From Acetobacteraceae bacterium AT-5844 (GTDB taxonomy: Bacteria > Pseudomonadota > Alphaproteobacteria > Acetobacterales > Acetobacteraceae): DNA of 63,315 nucleotides. A program made the translations under genes and the position numbers. Shown piece after piece: positions 10,423 to 19,477 of this stretch. The notes beneath the pieces were generated by a model that saw only the letters and a program-made list of their open reading frames with translations, ran no database searches and had not been told where the DNA came from. The stretch lies in the NCBI GenBank assembly GCA_000245075.1, contig JH600013.1, forward strand, positions 1-63,315, in the 5' to 3' direction. How positions within the stretch are numbered: position 1 is the stretch's first letter; each line of letters starts with the position of its first letter.

Positions 10423-11619
10423 TCAAGGCGCCGCCACCAACGCCTCGCCATTCCGGGCGACGACGCGGCCGCGCTTGAGGACAAGGCGGCGCTCCGGATG
10501 GGTGACAACGGCTTCCGCCAGCGTCTCCCCATCCACCACCACCAGATCGGCGACGCAGCCTTCGGCCAGGCCGTAATCCGCAGTACGCATGGTAGCCGCG
10601 CCGCCCGTGGTGCAGACCGCCAGAGCCAGCTCGACCTCCTCGTCCCGGCGGAAATTATTGCGCAGTCCGATCAGCATGGCGCGTTCCAGCATGTCCGCAT
10701 TGCCATAGGGACCCCAGGTGTCGCGGATACCGTCGGAACCGGCGCAGATCCGAATGCCGCGCTTGGCAAGCCGCGCCACCGGCGGCACCGGGCGGCTCGC
10801 CGAGCCTGTGGTCATGATGGCGATATCCAGCGCGGCGATGTCGTCGAGCAGGGTATCGACCATGGCCACATCCGGATCGCCGAGGCAGAAGGCGTGGCTG
10901 ATCGTCACCATTCCTTCCATGCCAAGGGCGCGTGTGCGCTCGAAAATCAGCTCCATGCTGAAGGCACCGAGCAACCCAAGCTCGTGAAGATGGATATCGA
11001 TCGGCTTGCCGAATTTGCCGGCCAGGGCGAAGACCGCGTCCAGATGGCCTTTCGGGTCCCTGTCTATGCCGCAGGGGTCCAAGCCGCCGACGACATCAGC
11101 TCCAAGCCGCATGGCATCTTCCAGCAGCGCCACCGTTCCCTCCCGCCCCAGCAGCCCCGATTGCGGAAAGGCGACGATCTCGATGTCCATCACCTCGGCA
11201 TAGCGTTCCCGCGTGGCCAGGACGCCTTCTATCCCGGAGAGGCCGACAACAGTGTCCACATCGACATGGGTACGGATCTGGGTGGTGCCTTTGCGCAAGG
11301 ACTGAACGACCTGCCGCGCGGATTGCCGGGCCGGGTCGATGCCCAGCGCGCCCTTCAGTGCGCGCTCATTGTCGATCTTGTCGATGAGCCGGGGCCCCGC
11401 GCTGTTGGGCACCCAACCCATGCCCCACAGCGTCTTGTCCAGATGCGTGTGCGCTTCCACCAGGCCAGGCAGCAGAATGGCGCCCGCGCCATCCTCGACC
11501 GCCGTGCCTTCCACATTCTGCTCCGCCGCAATGCGGGCGATGCGGCCATCCCGGATCAGCACGTCCGTGGCAGCGCCGGCCATGGGCCGTACATTCTTCA
11601 GCAGAAGGGTTTCCGGCAT
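10423..11619 (-). CDS. Amidohydrolase, cytosine-deaminase-like
   Basis: A 398-residue metal-dependent hydrolase of the cytosine deaminase/N-isopropylammelide-type branch of the amidohydrolase superfamily. Metal-site motifs in order: HTHLDKT near residue 57, IHLHE near 210, ISHAF near 240 and GSDGIRDTWGPYG near 310, which carries the catalytic Asp. Cytosine deaminases share the HLDK and SDxxRD patterns, but creatinine- and triazine-type deaminases do too, so the substrate is open. It is divergent from a GntR/FCD regulator. A near-palindromic GTATAC site in the 134-bp gap suggests that regulator controls it. Confidence 0.85.
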   Translation of the reverse strand: MPETLLLKNVRPMAGAATDVLIRDGRIARIAAEQNVEGTAVEDGAGAILLPGLVEAHTHLDKTLWGMGWVPNSAGPRLIDKIDNERALKGALGIDPARQSARQVVQSLRKGTTQIRTHVDVDTVVGLSGIEGVLATRERYAEVMDIEIVAFPQSGLLGREGTVALLEDAMRLGADVVGGLDPCGIDRDPKGHLDAVFALAGKFGKPIDIHLHELGLLGAFSMELIFERTRALGMEGMVTISHAFCLGDPDVAMVDTLLDDIAALDIAIMTTGSASRPVPPVARLAKRGIRICAGSDGIRDTWGPYGNADMLERAMLIGLRNNFRRDEEVELALAVCTTGGAATMRTADYGLAEGCVADLVVVDGETLAEAVVTHPERRLVLKRGRVVARNGEALVAAP

Positions 11620-11662
11620 GGCTTCCTCACTTCGCTCAGATTGTCGACAGAATACCGATTAA

Positions 11663-11674
11663 ATCGTATACAAT
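11663..11674. promoter_or_regulatory. Probable GntR/FCD operator
   Basis: The 12-mer ATCGTATACAAT is a palindrome apart from one mismatched pair. It sits in the divergent promoter region between the deaminase-like gene and the GntR/FCD regulator gene. FCD-type GntR proteins commonly bind sites built around TTGTATACAA-like cores. It is AT-rich against a GC-rich background. Control of both genes is inferred. Confidence 0.5.
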
Positions 11675-11753
11675 AACAAGGGGAGCGGGCAAGCCCTTGC
11701 CTCTACCGCCTCGCCGAGCCGAGTTATGAGCCGCACCCAATGAAGACTGACCG

Positions 11754-12497
11754 GTGACCGTGCCTGAAGACCCCCCTCCCACATCTCGCGCTGGAATGGT
11801 TTATCGCGCCCTGCGCCATGCCATTATCGAGCAAGCACTGGCACCAGGTTCCAAGCTGCCCGAGGACGCGATCGGCGAGCAGTTCGGTGTCAGCCGGACT
11901 TTGGTGCGAGAGGCTCTGGCACGGCTGGAAGCGGAAGGGCTGGTAACGCTACGCCGCAACCGGGGCGCCGCCGTCGCCTATCCCAGCCTGGAGGAAGCGC
12001 GGGACGTCTTCACTGTCCGCCGCACGATGGAGATGCTGGCGGTGGAGCTGCTCTGCGGCCAGTTGCGGGAGCACGATATCGCCCGGCTCGAAGCGCATCT
12101 GGCCTCCGAGGAGGATGCACGCCATCGCGGTGGCGCGGAGTCCATCCGCCTTGCGGGAGAATTCCATCTGCTGTTGGCTGAGCTCACCGGGAATGCGCTG
12201 CTGAACCGCTACGTGAATGAGCTGGCTTCCCGATGTTCGCTGATCCTCGCCATTTACGGCCGCCCGCATTCGGCGGAATGCGCCGTTCAGGAACATCGCC
12301 AGTTGATCGATGCTTTGCGCGAGGGCGACATCGCCCGGTGCCGCGCGTTGATGGACGAGCATCTGGCCGCGGTGATGGACCGCGCCTTGCTGAACAGGCC
12401 GCCGCCACGCGATGTACGCGACGTACTGGCCCGCTACGCTGAAACTGGGGGGCTGGCCGCCGCCGCCCGCAAGACCCGCAAACACCGGAATCCATGA
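11754..12497 (+). CDS. GntR-family transcriptional regulator with FCD domain
   Basis: A 247-residue repressor. The N-terminal winged helix (about residues 15-80) contains LPEDAIGEQFGVSRTLVREALARLEAEGLVTLRRNRGA, described here only by its ends, which is typical of the FadR subfamily. The C-terminal helical FCD domain (about 90-225) has the His/Asp/Glu positions that usually bind a metal and an organic acid, for example EFHLLLAELTGN and EHRQLIDALREGD. It starts with GTG. The stop overlaps the ATG of the flavin reductase gene, so both are probably one transcript. It likely autoregulates and controls the divergent deaminase-like gene. The ligand is unknown. Confidence 0.9.
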   Translation: MTVPEDPPPTSRAGMVYRALRHAIIEQALAPGSKLPEDAIGEQFGVSRTLVREALARLEAEGLVTLRRNRGAAVAYPSLEEARDVFTVRRTMEMLAVELLCGQLREHDIARLEAHLASEEDARHRGGAESIRLAGEFHLLLAELTGNALLNRYVNELASRCSLILAIYGRPHSAECAVQEHRQLIDALREGDIARCRALMDEHLAAVMDRALLNRPPPRDVRDVLARYAETGGLAAAARKTRKHRNP

Positions 12498-13153
12498 TGC
12501 AGACTGCCGAATTCGATTTCGCCGCCCTGACCCCGCGGGAGCGCTATAAAATTCTCATCGGCACTGTTGTGCCGCGCCCGATCGCCTGGGTGACGACGAT
12601 CAACGCGTCGGGAACGGCCAATGCGGCACCGTTCAGCTTCTTCAACTGCCTCTCGGCGGACCCCGCCATCGTCGCACTCGGCGTCGAATTCCGCCCGGAT
12701 GGCGCACCGAAGGATACCGGCCGCAATATCCGGGAGAGTGGTGCCTTCACAGTCAACATCGTCTCGGACGCGTTGCTGGAGGCGATGAACGTCACCGCCG
12801 TGCCATTCGGCGCCGGGGTGGATGAGTTGGCGCATGCGGGGCTGGAGATCGCCGACGGCACTGCCGTGGCCAGCCCCCGTATCGTCATGGCGCCGGCCGC
12901 ATTGGAATGCCGCCTGCACTCCTTCCTGGAGATCGGCAATTCCCGCGAGATCGTGCTGGGCGAGGTCGTGCATGCTCACATCCGCGCCGATGCGGTCGAT
13001 GAGCGGTTGCACATCGATCCGACGGTGATCGATGCGGTCGGCCGGATGGGTGGGCATGGCTATGCTTCCACCCGCGACTATTTCGACCTTCCGACGATGA
13101 CGGAGGCCCATTTCTCCGCCGGAGACATTCCTCTCCGGCGGCGGAAAAGCTGA
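12494..13153 (+). CDS. Flavin reductase family protein (DIM6/NTAB type)
   Basis: A 219-residue FMN-binding split-barrel protein. The fold signatures are TVVPRPIAWVTTINASG near residue 25 and NAAPFSFFNCLSADP near 45, with a family-typical FTVNIVS strand near 90. Relatives reduce flavin for two-component monooxygenases or act as small FMN oxidoreductases. No monooxygenase partner is adjacent. It is translationally coupled to the GntR regulator upstream (ATGA overlap) and ends 4 bp from the convergent kinase gene. A role in pyrimidine or azaheterocycle catabolism with the divergent deaminase is possible but is inference from position only. Confidence 0.83.
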   Translation: MMQTAEFDFAALTPRERYKILIGTVVPRPIAWVTTINASGTANAAPFSFFNCLSADPAIVALGVEFRPDGAPKDTGRNIRESGAFTVNIVSDALLEAMNVTAVPFGAGVDELAHAGLEIADGTAVASPRIVMAPAALECRLHSFLEIGNSREIVLGEVVHAHIRADAVDERLHIDPTVIDAVGRMGGHGYASTRDYFDLPTMTEAHFSAGDIPLRRRKS

Positions 13154-13157
13154 ACGG

Positions 13158-14855
13158 TCAGCGCGGCAACTGGCTGGAAACCGCGCGCATCCACACCAGC
13201 ACGGCGCTGGCGCCGGCATCGGGCACGCCCAGAGCGCGTTCGCCAAGGTAGGAGGCGCGGCCCAGCCGCGGCTGCATGCGGGCGGTGGCGGCAGCACCCT
13301 CCTCGGCAGCGCGGACCGCCGCCTGCCAGGCCGCGGTGCCGCTCTCACCCGACCTGAGCGCTGCCGTGAAGGCGTCCGCAGCGGGCTGAAGTGCATCCAC
13401 CATCGTGCGGTCTCCGGGCCGCGCGCCTCCCAGTTCGGTGACGGCCCCCACGGCCTCGCGAAAAGCGTTAGCCCAGGCCTCAGCATCCGGCACCTGCCCA
13501 TCGATGTGCCGCGCCGCCCGCAACAGGGCTGTGGCATAGAAGGGCCCGGAGCTGCCACCGATCGCCCGCCGCAGGGCACCCCCGATCTCGGCCAGCGCGC
13601 TGCCCGGCGTGTTCCAGGCCGCGTCCGGCAGCGCCCGGATGGCTTCGGCACCCCGCGCCATGCTGATGCCGAGGTCCCCATCGCCGGCACGGCTATCCAG
13701 TTCGGTGAGGCTGGCTTCCTGTGCCGTCAGGGCATCGGCCACCGCCAAGGCCGCGGCGCGCAAGGTGGCAGACAGCGGCCCGGCGGCGCCAGCGGCTGCC
13801 GCTTCGGTCGCGGGCTTCACCTCCGCCACCACATTGCGTTGGGGTGCGATCAGTCCAGGCCCCGGCCAGGCAGGTGCTGTGCAGGCGGCGTCCAGGCGCT
13901 GCAGGCGGGCATCGTCGAGGCGCAGCACGGTCAGCGAGCATCCCGGCATTTCCAGGGCGGTCATGAAGTTACCGGTCCAGCAGCGTTCCACCAGCAAGCC
14001 CCGCTCCCGCAGCAGCGCCAACGCACTGCGCGCAGCGATGGCCAGTTCCATGGGCGGTGTGCCGCCAAGACCATTGACGAGGAGGGCCACCCTTTCCCTC
14101 GGTGACAGCCGCATATCCTCGATGATGGTGTCCAGAATCATCCGGACGAGAATGTCCACCGGCTGGGCCGCGATGCGGCGGACGCCCTGTTCGCCATGGA
14201 TGCCCAGACCCAGTTCAATCTCGTTGTCACCCAGGACAAAGCCCGGCTTGCCTGCGGCAGGCACGGTGCAGGCACCCAGCGCCACCCCCATGCTGCCCAG
14301 CGCCGCGGCAGCCGCCTCCGCCTCCGCCGCCACTTCCTCCAGCGACAGCCCGGCAGCAGCGGCCGCGCCGGCCACCTTGTGCACCAGCACAGTGCCGGCG
14401 ATGCCGCGACGGCGGGCCGGCTCGACCGTTTCCCGTAGCGCCACGTCGTCGGCCACCACCACCACGCGGGTCGGGATTCCTTCAGCCGCCGCCAGTTCCG
14501 CCGCCAAGCCGAAATTCAGCCGGTCGCCGGTATAGTTCTTCACAATCAGAAGGGCGCCCTTGGGCCCGGCGGCAGCCCGGATAGCGGCCAGCACCGCATC
14601 GACCGCCGGCGAAGTGAAGACATCGCCCGCTACCGCCGCCGTCAGCATTCCTTGGCCGACATAGCCCGCATGGGCCGGTTCATGCCCACTGCCGCCACCG
14701 GATATAACGGCAACGGGACGTTCGGCGGCCGATGGCAACTCCGCCTGGAGAATGACATCCTCCTCCGCCAGCAGCGCCTGGCCGGGGTTGAGGTCGGCCT
14801 GCCCCTCCAGCATCTGCCGCACCACGTGGCGGGGATCATTCACCAGCTTCTTCAT
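13158..14855 (-). CDS. Dihydroxyacetone kinase family protein, fused DhaK-DhaL
   Basis: A 565-residue ATP-dependent kinase with both domains in one chain, unlike the PTS-dependent split enzyme. The DhaK part has ISGGGSGHEPAHAGYVG near residue 51, catalytic D111 in VKNYTGDRLNFG, and H220 in GLGIHGEQG, the residue that binds the substrate carbonyl covalently. The DhaL part (from about 385) has DSRAGDGDLGISM, whose Asp residues bind Mg-ATP. Relatives phosphorylate dihydroxyacetone, glyceraldehyde or tetruloses. The start at 14855 is where family similarity begins. It is divergent from deoC, so a link to three- or four-carbon sugars released by that aldolase is plausible but unproven. Confidence 0.88.
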   Translation of the reverse strand: MKKLVNDPRHVVRQMLEGQADLNPGQALLAEEDVILQAELPSAAERPVAVISGGGSGHEPAHAGYVGQGMLTAAVAGDVFTSPAVDAVLAAIRAAAGPKGALLIVKNYTGDRLNFGLAAELAAAEGIPTRVVVVADDVALRETVEPARRRGIAGTVLVHKVAGAAAAAGLSLEEVAAEAEAAAAALGSMGVALGACTVPAAGKPGFVLGDNEIELGLGIHGEQGVRRIAAQPVDILVRMILDTIIEDMRLSPRERVALLVNGLGGTPPMELAIAARSALALLRERGLLVERCWTGNFMTALEMPGCSLTVLRLDDARLQRLDAACTAPAWPGPGLIAPQRNVVAEVKPATEAAAAGAAGPLSATLRAAALAVADALTAQEASLTELDSRAGDGDLGISMARGAEAIRALPDAAWNTPGSALAEIGGALRRAIGGSSGPFYATALLRAARHIDGQVPDAEAWANAFREAVGAVTELGGARPGDRTMVDALQPAADAFTAALRSGESGTAAWQAAVRAAEEGAAATARMQPRLGRASYLGERALGVPDAGASAVLVWMRAVSSQLPR

Positions 14856-14997
14856 AGGGCGTTCCTGTTGTCCGGGTCGGAAGGCATCAGGGCGGCGAGT
14901 GGGAGAAATTGCAACCCCTGCCCTTACCACGTGGGCCGATGGCAACAGGACCGCCCGTTGCCGCATTCCATCCCCGGGCCCACCCGCGAGGATGCCG

Positions 14998-15687
14998 ATG
15001 CCCCTCAACCACCTCACCCCTGCCGCCCTGGCCCGGCTCATCGACCATACGCTGCTGAGGGCGGATGCAACCCTGGCCGATGTGCTGCGCCACTGCGACG
15101 AGGCGCGACGCTATCTGTTCTGCGCCGTATGCGTGAATCCCGTTCACGTCGCGCTGGTGGCACAGGCCCTGCACGGCAGCGGGGTGAAGACATGCTCCGT
15201 CGTCGGCTTTCCGCTTGGCGCGACCACCTCACGCAGCAAGGCGCTCGAGGCGGAGCATGCTGTCCGGAACGGCGCAGCGGAGATTGACATGGTGATTCAG
15301 CTCGGGGCCCTGCGCGACCGGCGATGGGACGAGGTGCTGGCCGACATTGCCGCCGTGCGGGCCGCAAGCGCCGGCAAGGTGCTGAAGGTTATCATCGAGA
15401 CCTGCCTGTTGACCGATGACGAAAAGCGTATTGCCTGCCAGCTCTCCGCCGAGGCGGGGGCGGATTTCGTGAAGACCTCCACTGGCTTCTCCTCCGGCGG
15501 TGCCACCGTGGAAGATGTCATGCTGATGCGTGCCGTGGTGGGGGACGCGCTGGGCGTGAAAGCTTCCGGCGGGGTACGCGACGGAGAGGCCGCGCGGGCG
15601 CTGGTCGCGGCGGGGGCCAACCGTATTGGAGCCAGTTCGGGCGTCGCGCTGGTGACAGGCGCGCCAACTGCCGCCCCTGATTACTAA
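14998..15687 (+). CDS. deoC: Deoxyribose-phosphate aldolase
   Basis: Cleaves 2-deoxyribose 5-phosphate to acetaldehyde and glyceraldehyde 3-phosphate through a Schiff base. The catalytic Lys is in DFVKTSTGFSSGGAT. The proton-relay Lys is in VKASGGVRD and the Asp in AEIDMVIQLGAL. The opening IDHTLL is also typical. The length of about 229 residues is normal for short bacterial DeoC. I chose the ATG at 14998 because GAGG lies 6 nt upstream; an ATG two codons earlier at 14992 is also possible. The next gene, a ribokinase-family kinase 98 bp downstream, could supply its substrate. Confidence 0.94.
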   Translation: MPLNHLTPAALARLIDHTLLRADATLADVLRHCDEARRYLFCAVCVNPVHVALVAQALHGSGVKTCSVVGFPLGATTSRSKALEAEHAVRNGAAEIDMVIQLGALRDRRWDEVLADIAAVRAASAGKVLKVIIETCLLTDDEKRIACQLSAEAGADFVKTSTGFSSGGATVEDVMLMRAVVGDALGVKASGGVRDGEAARALVAAGANRIGASSGVALVTGAPTAAPDY

Positions 15688-15785
15688 GGGCGGTGCTGGC
15701 ACGGCTCTTGCCGCGTAGCGCGGGGTATTGAATGCTTGGCGCAATGGTATGAACGGGCCGGATCTGGCGTACACGGCAGGAGCGG

Positions 15786-16742
15786 ATGATGGGCGGACGT
15801 ATTGGCGTGGTCGGCAGCAATATGGTCGATCTGGTGACCTATACCGACCGGATTCCCGCCGCCGGAGAGACGCTCGCCGGCCGCTCCTTCATGATGGGGC
15901 CGGGCGGCAAGGGCGCCAACCAGGCCGTGGCAGCCGCAAGGCTGGGAGCCGATGTGATGTTGGTCAGCCGCATCGGTGACGACATGTTTGGAGGCGGGAC
16001 CATTCGCGGCTTTCAGGAGGTCGGTCTGGACGTACGGCATGTGCGGGCCGTGCCTGGCATTTCCAGCGGTGTGGCGACGATTTTCGTCGAGCCCTCAGGC
16101 GAGAACCGCATCGTCATCGCCAGAGGCGCCAATGACTGCCTCCTCCCCGAGGATGTCGATGCCGCCTCGGTGGACCTGAAAGAGTGCAGCCTCATTCTCC
16201 TCCAGCTCGAAATTCCGATGGAAACGACCTACCACACCATCGAATGGGCGAAGCGCGAGGGCATAGAGGTGCTGCTGAACCCGGCCCCGGCGGTGCAGGA
16301 TCTCGACCTCTCCAGCATTCTGCACGCCACCTTCCTGGTGCCGAACCAGACCGAACTGGCCGTCCTGACCGGCATGCCGACCGAGACACGCGCGGAGGTG
16401 GAAGCTGCGGCACGGTCTCTGGTGGCGCGCGGCCTGAAAGCCGTCATCGTCACGCTGGGGGCGGATGGTGCGTTGCTGGTGCGCGAAGGCCCCTCCGTAC
16501 ATGTCCCTTCCGTGAAGGTGACGCCGGTGGACACCGTGGGCGCCGGAGATGCCTTCATCGGTGCTTTTGCCGAGCATTATGTGCGCTCGCGCGACCTTGT
16601 CGCCGCCATCGAATGGGGCGTGCGCTACGCGGCGGATTCCGTTACCCGCCCAGGTGCGCAAAAAGCGTATGCCGATGCGGAGGCTTTTGCGCGCTTCAGA
16701 GAGTCGCTTGAAGCACCGCAGGGCGCCGGGTCCACCGCGTAG
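15786..16742 (+). CDS. rbsK: Ribokinase-family (PfkB) sugar kinase, ribokinase or deoxyribokinase
   Basis: A 318-residue ATP-dependent sugar kinase. The substrate-side signature is MMGPGGKGANQAVAAARLG near residue 36. The C-terminal PfkB signature DTVGAGDAFIGAFAEH near 245 carries the anion hole and the catalytic Asp. AGGAG upstream of the start supports 15786. RbsK and DeoK (deoxyribokinase) cannot be separated by eye. Position after deoC favours deoxyribose as substrate: kinase plus aldolase would convert deoxyribose to acetaldehyde and glyceraldehyde 3-phosphate. No ribose transporter is in the window. Confidence 0.88.
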   Translation: MMGGRIGVVGSNMVDLVTYTDRIPAAGETLAGRSFMMGPGGKGANQAVAAARLGADVMLVSRIGDDMFGGGTIRGFQEVGLDVRHVRAVPGISSGVATIFVEPSGENRIVIARGANDCLLPEDVDAASVDLKECSLILLQLEIPMETTYHTIEWAKREGIEVLLNPAPAVQDLDLSSILHATFLVPNQTELAVLTGMPTETRAEVEAAARSLVARGLKAVIVTLGADGALLVREGPSVHVPSVKVTPVDTVGAGDAFIGAFAEHYVRSRDLVAAIEWGVRYAADSVTRPGAQKAYADAEAFARFRESLEAPQGAGSTA

Positions 16743-16751
16743 CCGGGCTGC

Positions 16752-17711
16752 TCACCCGCCAGCTGTCAGCTTCACAACACCTGCGGCGATGTCGGGCCGG
16801 CGTGGCACGATGCGGCTCGCCACGTACCAATCGGCAATCTCTTCAATCTGCGCCACGTCCGCATCGGTAACGCCACGGGTGGGGACGGCACTGTTGACGC
16901 CGATCTCAGGCGCCAGGGCGGATGGAATGCCCATCGCCTGCGTCCAGATCGCGCCAGCCTCCGCGGGATTGGCCTGCGCCCAGGCATTGTCCGCCAGTGC
17001 AGCCTCGAAAACTGTTTGCAGCAGAGAGGGTGCCCGAGCGGCGAAATCACGGCTGGCCATCAGCGTGACCGCGTTGGCCGAGCCGATCGCAGCGCCATCG
17101 GCAAGGATGCGTGCGTCATAGGTTTTCAGCGCGATGGTGACGAAGGGGTCCCAGGTCGCCCAGCCGTCGACATGGCCCTGGGTGAAGGCTGCGCCGCTAT
17201 CGCTCGGGCTGAGATAGACGCGCCGCACGGCGCCGGCATCGATGCCGTTGCGCTCCAGCGCCCGCATCAGCAGATACTCGCCGGTACCGCCACGGTTGAC
17301 CGCCACGCTGCGGCCTTTCAGGTCCTGCAGGCTACGGATGGGGGCGTCCCGCCGCACCAGGATGCCCTCCGCCGCCGGGGACAATTTCTGGCAGGCGAAG
17401 ATCAGCATCGGGACACCGGCGGCGAGCGCCGTGATGCAGGCGGTGGAACTGCCGGCGGTGATGTCGACCGCACCCGCATTCATCGCCTCCAGCGCCGGTG
17501 CAGCTGCGGCGAAGGGTCCCGCCCATTCCACCCGTGCGCCGCGCTCGGCCAGAGCGCGCTCCAGCGTGCCGCGCGCGCGCCCCGTGGTCAGGTCGTTCGG
17601 GGCCCGCAGCCAGCCAATCCGCACCACCGGAGTTTCCGCCCGTGCTGACCTGATGAAGGGCGCCGGAACCAGCAAGGCGGCGCCACCGCGCACGAATTGA
17701 CGGCGTAGCAT
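16752..17711 (-). CDS. ABC transporter substrate-binding protein, SsuA/TauA type
   Basis: A 319-residue periplasmic binding protein for aliphatic sulfonates, taurine, nitrate or related anions. The N-terminus MLRRQFVRGGAALLVPAPF followed by an ARAE cleavage-like site looks like a Tat or Sec signal. The mature part has the NMT1/SsuA-like pattern: VRIGWLRAPNDLT, NAGAVDITAGSST, KGRSVAVNRGGTGEYLL and the DGWATWDPF motif near residue 180. The start at 17711 is set by the signal peptide. It is the last gene of a permease-ATPase-SBP operon on the minus strand. Substrate specificity is not resolvable without close homologues. Confidence 0.86.
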   Translation of the reverse strand: MLRRQFVRGGAALLVPAPFIRSARAETPVVRIGWLRAPNDLTTGRARGTLERALAERGARVEWAGPFAAAAPALEAMNAGAVDITAGSSTACITALAAGVPMLIFACQKLSPAAEGILVRRDAPIRSLQDLKGRSVAVNRGGTGEYLLMRALERNGIDAGAVRRVYLSPSDSGAAFTQGHVDGWATWDPFVTIALKTYDARILADGAAIGSANAVTLMASRDFAARAPSLLQTVFEAALADNAWAQANPAEAGAIWTQAMGIPSALAPEIGVNSAVPTRGVTDADVAQIEEIADWYVASRIVPRRPDIAAGVVKLTAGG

Positions 17712-17722
17712 CGTTGAACCTC

Positions 17723-18439
17723 TCAGCCGGAAGCGGACGCCGCCTTCTGCCCCACCCCGAGCCGGGCGAGCAAGGCCGCTTCGATATCGGCCAGAGCCGG
17801 ATCGCCCCGGCGGCGGGGATAAGACGCCTCTATCGTGACCTGGTGACCGATCCGCCCCTCTTCCAGCACCAGCACGCGGCCGGCGAGTGATACCGCCTCC
17901 CAAACGTCATGCGTCACCAGCAAGATGGCGGGGCGGTGGCGGCGCCACAGATCGGCTACCAGCGCATGCATGCGCAGACGGGTCAGGGCATCCAGCGCGG
18001 CGAAGGGCTCATCGAGCAACAGCAGCTCCGGCTGGCGTACCAGGGCCCGGGCCAGGGCCGCCCGCTGCGCCTCGCCACCGGAAAGAGTGGCGGGCCACGC
18101 CCCTTCCCGCCCTTGCAGCCCGACTTCGGCAAGCGCCACCCGCGCGGCTTCGGTGGCATCGGGCCGCCGGAGGCCGAGTGCGACATTCTGCTGCGCCGTC
18201 TTCCATGGCATCAGCCGGGGCTCCTGGAACACCACGGCCGTCTGGCGCGGCAGGTGCGATATGGCGGCGGCCGGTCGATCGAGCCCCGCCAATACCCGTA
18301 GCAACGTGGATTTGCCGGAGCCGCTCCGCCCCAGCAGCGCCACGAACTCGCCGGCGCCGATGGTGAGGTCCAGCTCCTCCAACACCGTGCGCTCCCCGAA
18401 GCGGCGCGTCAGGCCGCGGATGTCGAGCGCCACCGTCAT
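17723..18439 (-). CDS. ABC transporter ATP-binding protein, SsuB/TauB type
   Basis: A 238-residue ATPase energising import with the adjacent permease. In order: Walker A GRSGSGKST near residue 36, Q-loop VVFQEPRLMPWKT, signature LSGGEAQRAALARAL, Walker B LLLLDEPFAALD, and the switch His in LLVTHDVWEAV. The Q-loop sequence with MPW is characteristic of the nitrate/sulfonate/taurine branch. The start overlaps the permease stop by 4 bp (ATGA), and the SBP gene follows after 11 bp, so the three are one operon. Confidence 0.93.
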   Translation of the reverse strand: MTVALDIRGLTRRFGERTVLEELDLTIGAGEFVALLGRSGSGKSTLLRVLAGLDRPAAAISHLPRQTAVVFQEPRLMPWKTAQQNVALGLRRPDATEAARVALAEVGLQGREGAWPATLSGGEAQRAALARALVRQPELLLLDEPFAALDALTRLRMHALVADLWRRHRPAILLVTHDVWEAVSLAGRVLVLEEGRIGHQVTIEASYPRRRGDPALADIEAALLARLGVGQKAASASG

Positions 18440-19188
18440 GCCGCAGGGCGCCAGCGCAAGGCCCGGGCTTCGATCGCCCGCACCAGCGCATCGGTGGCCA
18501 GCCCCATCGCCGCATAGACCAGCAGGCAGACGACGATGACATCGGTCTGCAGGAAATCCCGCGCCTGGGTGATCAGTGCGCCGAGACCGCTGCTGGCATT
18601 GATCTGCTCAGCCACCACCAGACTGAGCCAGGCGATGCTGAGCCCGTAGCGGATGCCGACGAGGAGAGATGGCAAGGCCCCCGGCAACACCACATGGCGG
18701 ACTTGCTCCAGCCAGCTTAGTCCCAGGGTGCGGCCTGCCTCGATCAGGCGGGCATCCACGCCGCGGATGCCGCCATGTAAGGTAAGGTAAATGGGAAATA
18801 ACGCCCCAATGGCGACCAGCCCAACCTTCGGCGCCTCTCCGATCCCGAACCACAGGATGAACAGCGGCAACAGGCCAAGGAACGGCATGGCCTTGAGCAT
18901 CTGCAAGGGCGGGTCCAGCACCGTCTCGGCCCAACGGAAAAGCCCCGCCAGGACTGCCAGCACCACCCCTGCCACCAGCGCCAGCGAAAAGCCTGCCGCC
19001 ACCCGCAGAAAGGAGACCCATAGCCCCGCCAGAAGGTCGCCCGAGCGCGTAAGTGACCAGGCCGTAGCCGCGATACGGGCGGGAGAAGCCAGAATCCGCT
19101 CAGGCAGCAGGCCGGTGCTGCTCAGAAGCTGCCAGCCCAGCAGAAGCAGGAGTGGAGAGGCAAGCCGCGCCCATGCTGGCGGTGTCAC
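18436..19188 (-). CDS. ABC transporter permease, SsuC/TauC type
   Basis: A 250-residue inner-membrane permease with about six hydrophobic segments. The EAA-type cytoplasmic loop that docks on the ATPase reads RLIEAGRTLGLSWLEQVRHVVLPGALP near residue 150, cited here by its ends. The family-typical LLPLFILWFGIGEAPKV precedes it. It is the first gene of the operon. The promoter should lie in the 289-bp gap shared with the divergent 58-residue gene. The import cargo is probably a small organic anion; the C-terminus overlaps the ATPase start. Confidence 0.91.
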   Translation of the reverse strand: MTPPAWARLASPLLLLLGWQLLSSTGLLPERILASPARIAATAWSLTRSGDLLAGLWVSFLRVAAGFSLALVAGVVLAVLAGLFRWAETVLDPPLQMLKAMPFLGLLPLFILWFGIGEAPKVGLVAIGALFPIYLTLHGGIRGVDARLIEAGRTLGLSWLEQVRHVVLPGALPSLLVGIRYGLSIAWLSLVVAEQINASSGLGALITQARDFLQTDVIVVCLLVYAAMGLATDALVRAIEARALRWRPAA

Positions 19189-19477
19189 AGGGTGGGCGGT
19201 TCCGGCGAAGGCAGTGGCGCGTCGATCATGCCTCGTCCTACCGGGCTACGGCCCGTATCGCCATAGATGGTATCGGCCACAGGCAGCGCCAGCTTTGCCT
19301 TAATCGGGGCAGGATTAGGGCGCCAGGCCCTTCCTTTGGCGCATTTTGTTCTGTTTTAGTTCTAATTTTAGGGCGAAATCGGTCTAATTATGGCGAATTT
19401 GTGAGGGTCGTTCCGCATTTAAGGCTGGAATGTGGCAGACCCCCGCCCTAATTCTGTCTCAGACAGGAGGCCCGACC
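19189..19477. promoter_or_regulatory. Divergent promoter region with an AT-rich core
   Basis: 289 bp without a gene, between the ABC permease (minus) and the 58-residue gene (plus). Around 19338-19400 the composition turns markedly AT-rich (runs such as CATTTTGTTCTGTTTTAG and CTAATTTTAGGG), unlike the surrounding coding sequence. This is the likely promoter zone for the small gene. No obvious palindromic operator was found. Confidence 0.45.
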
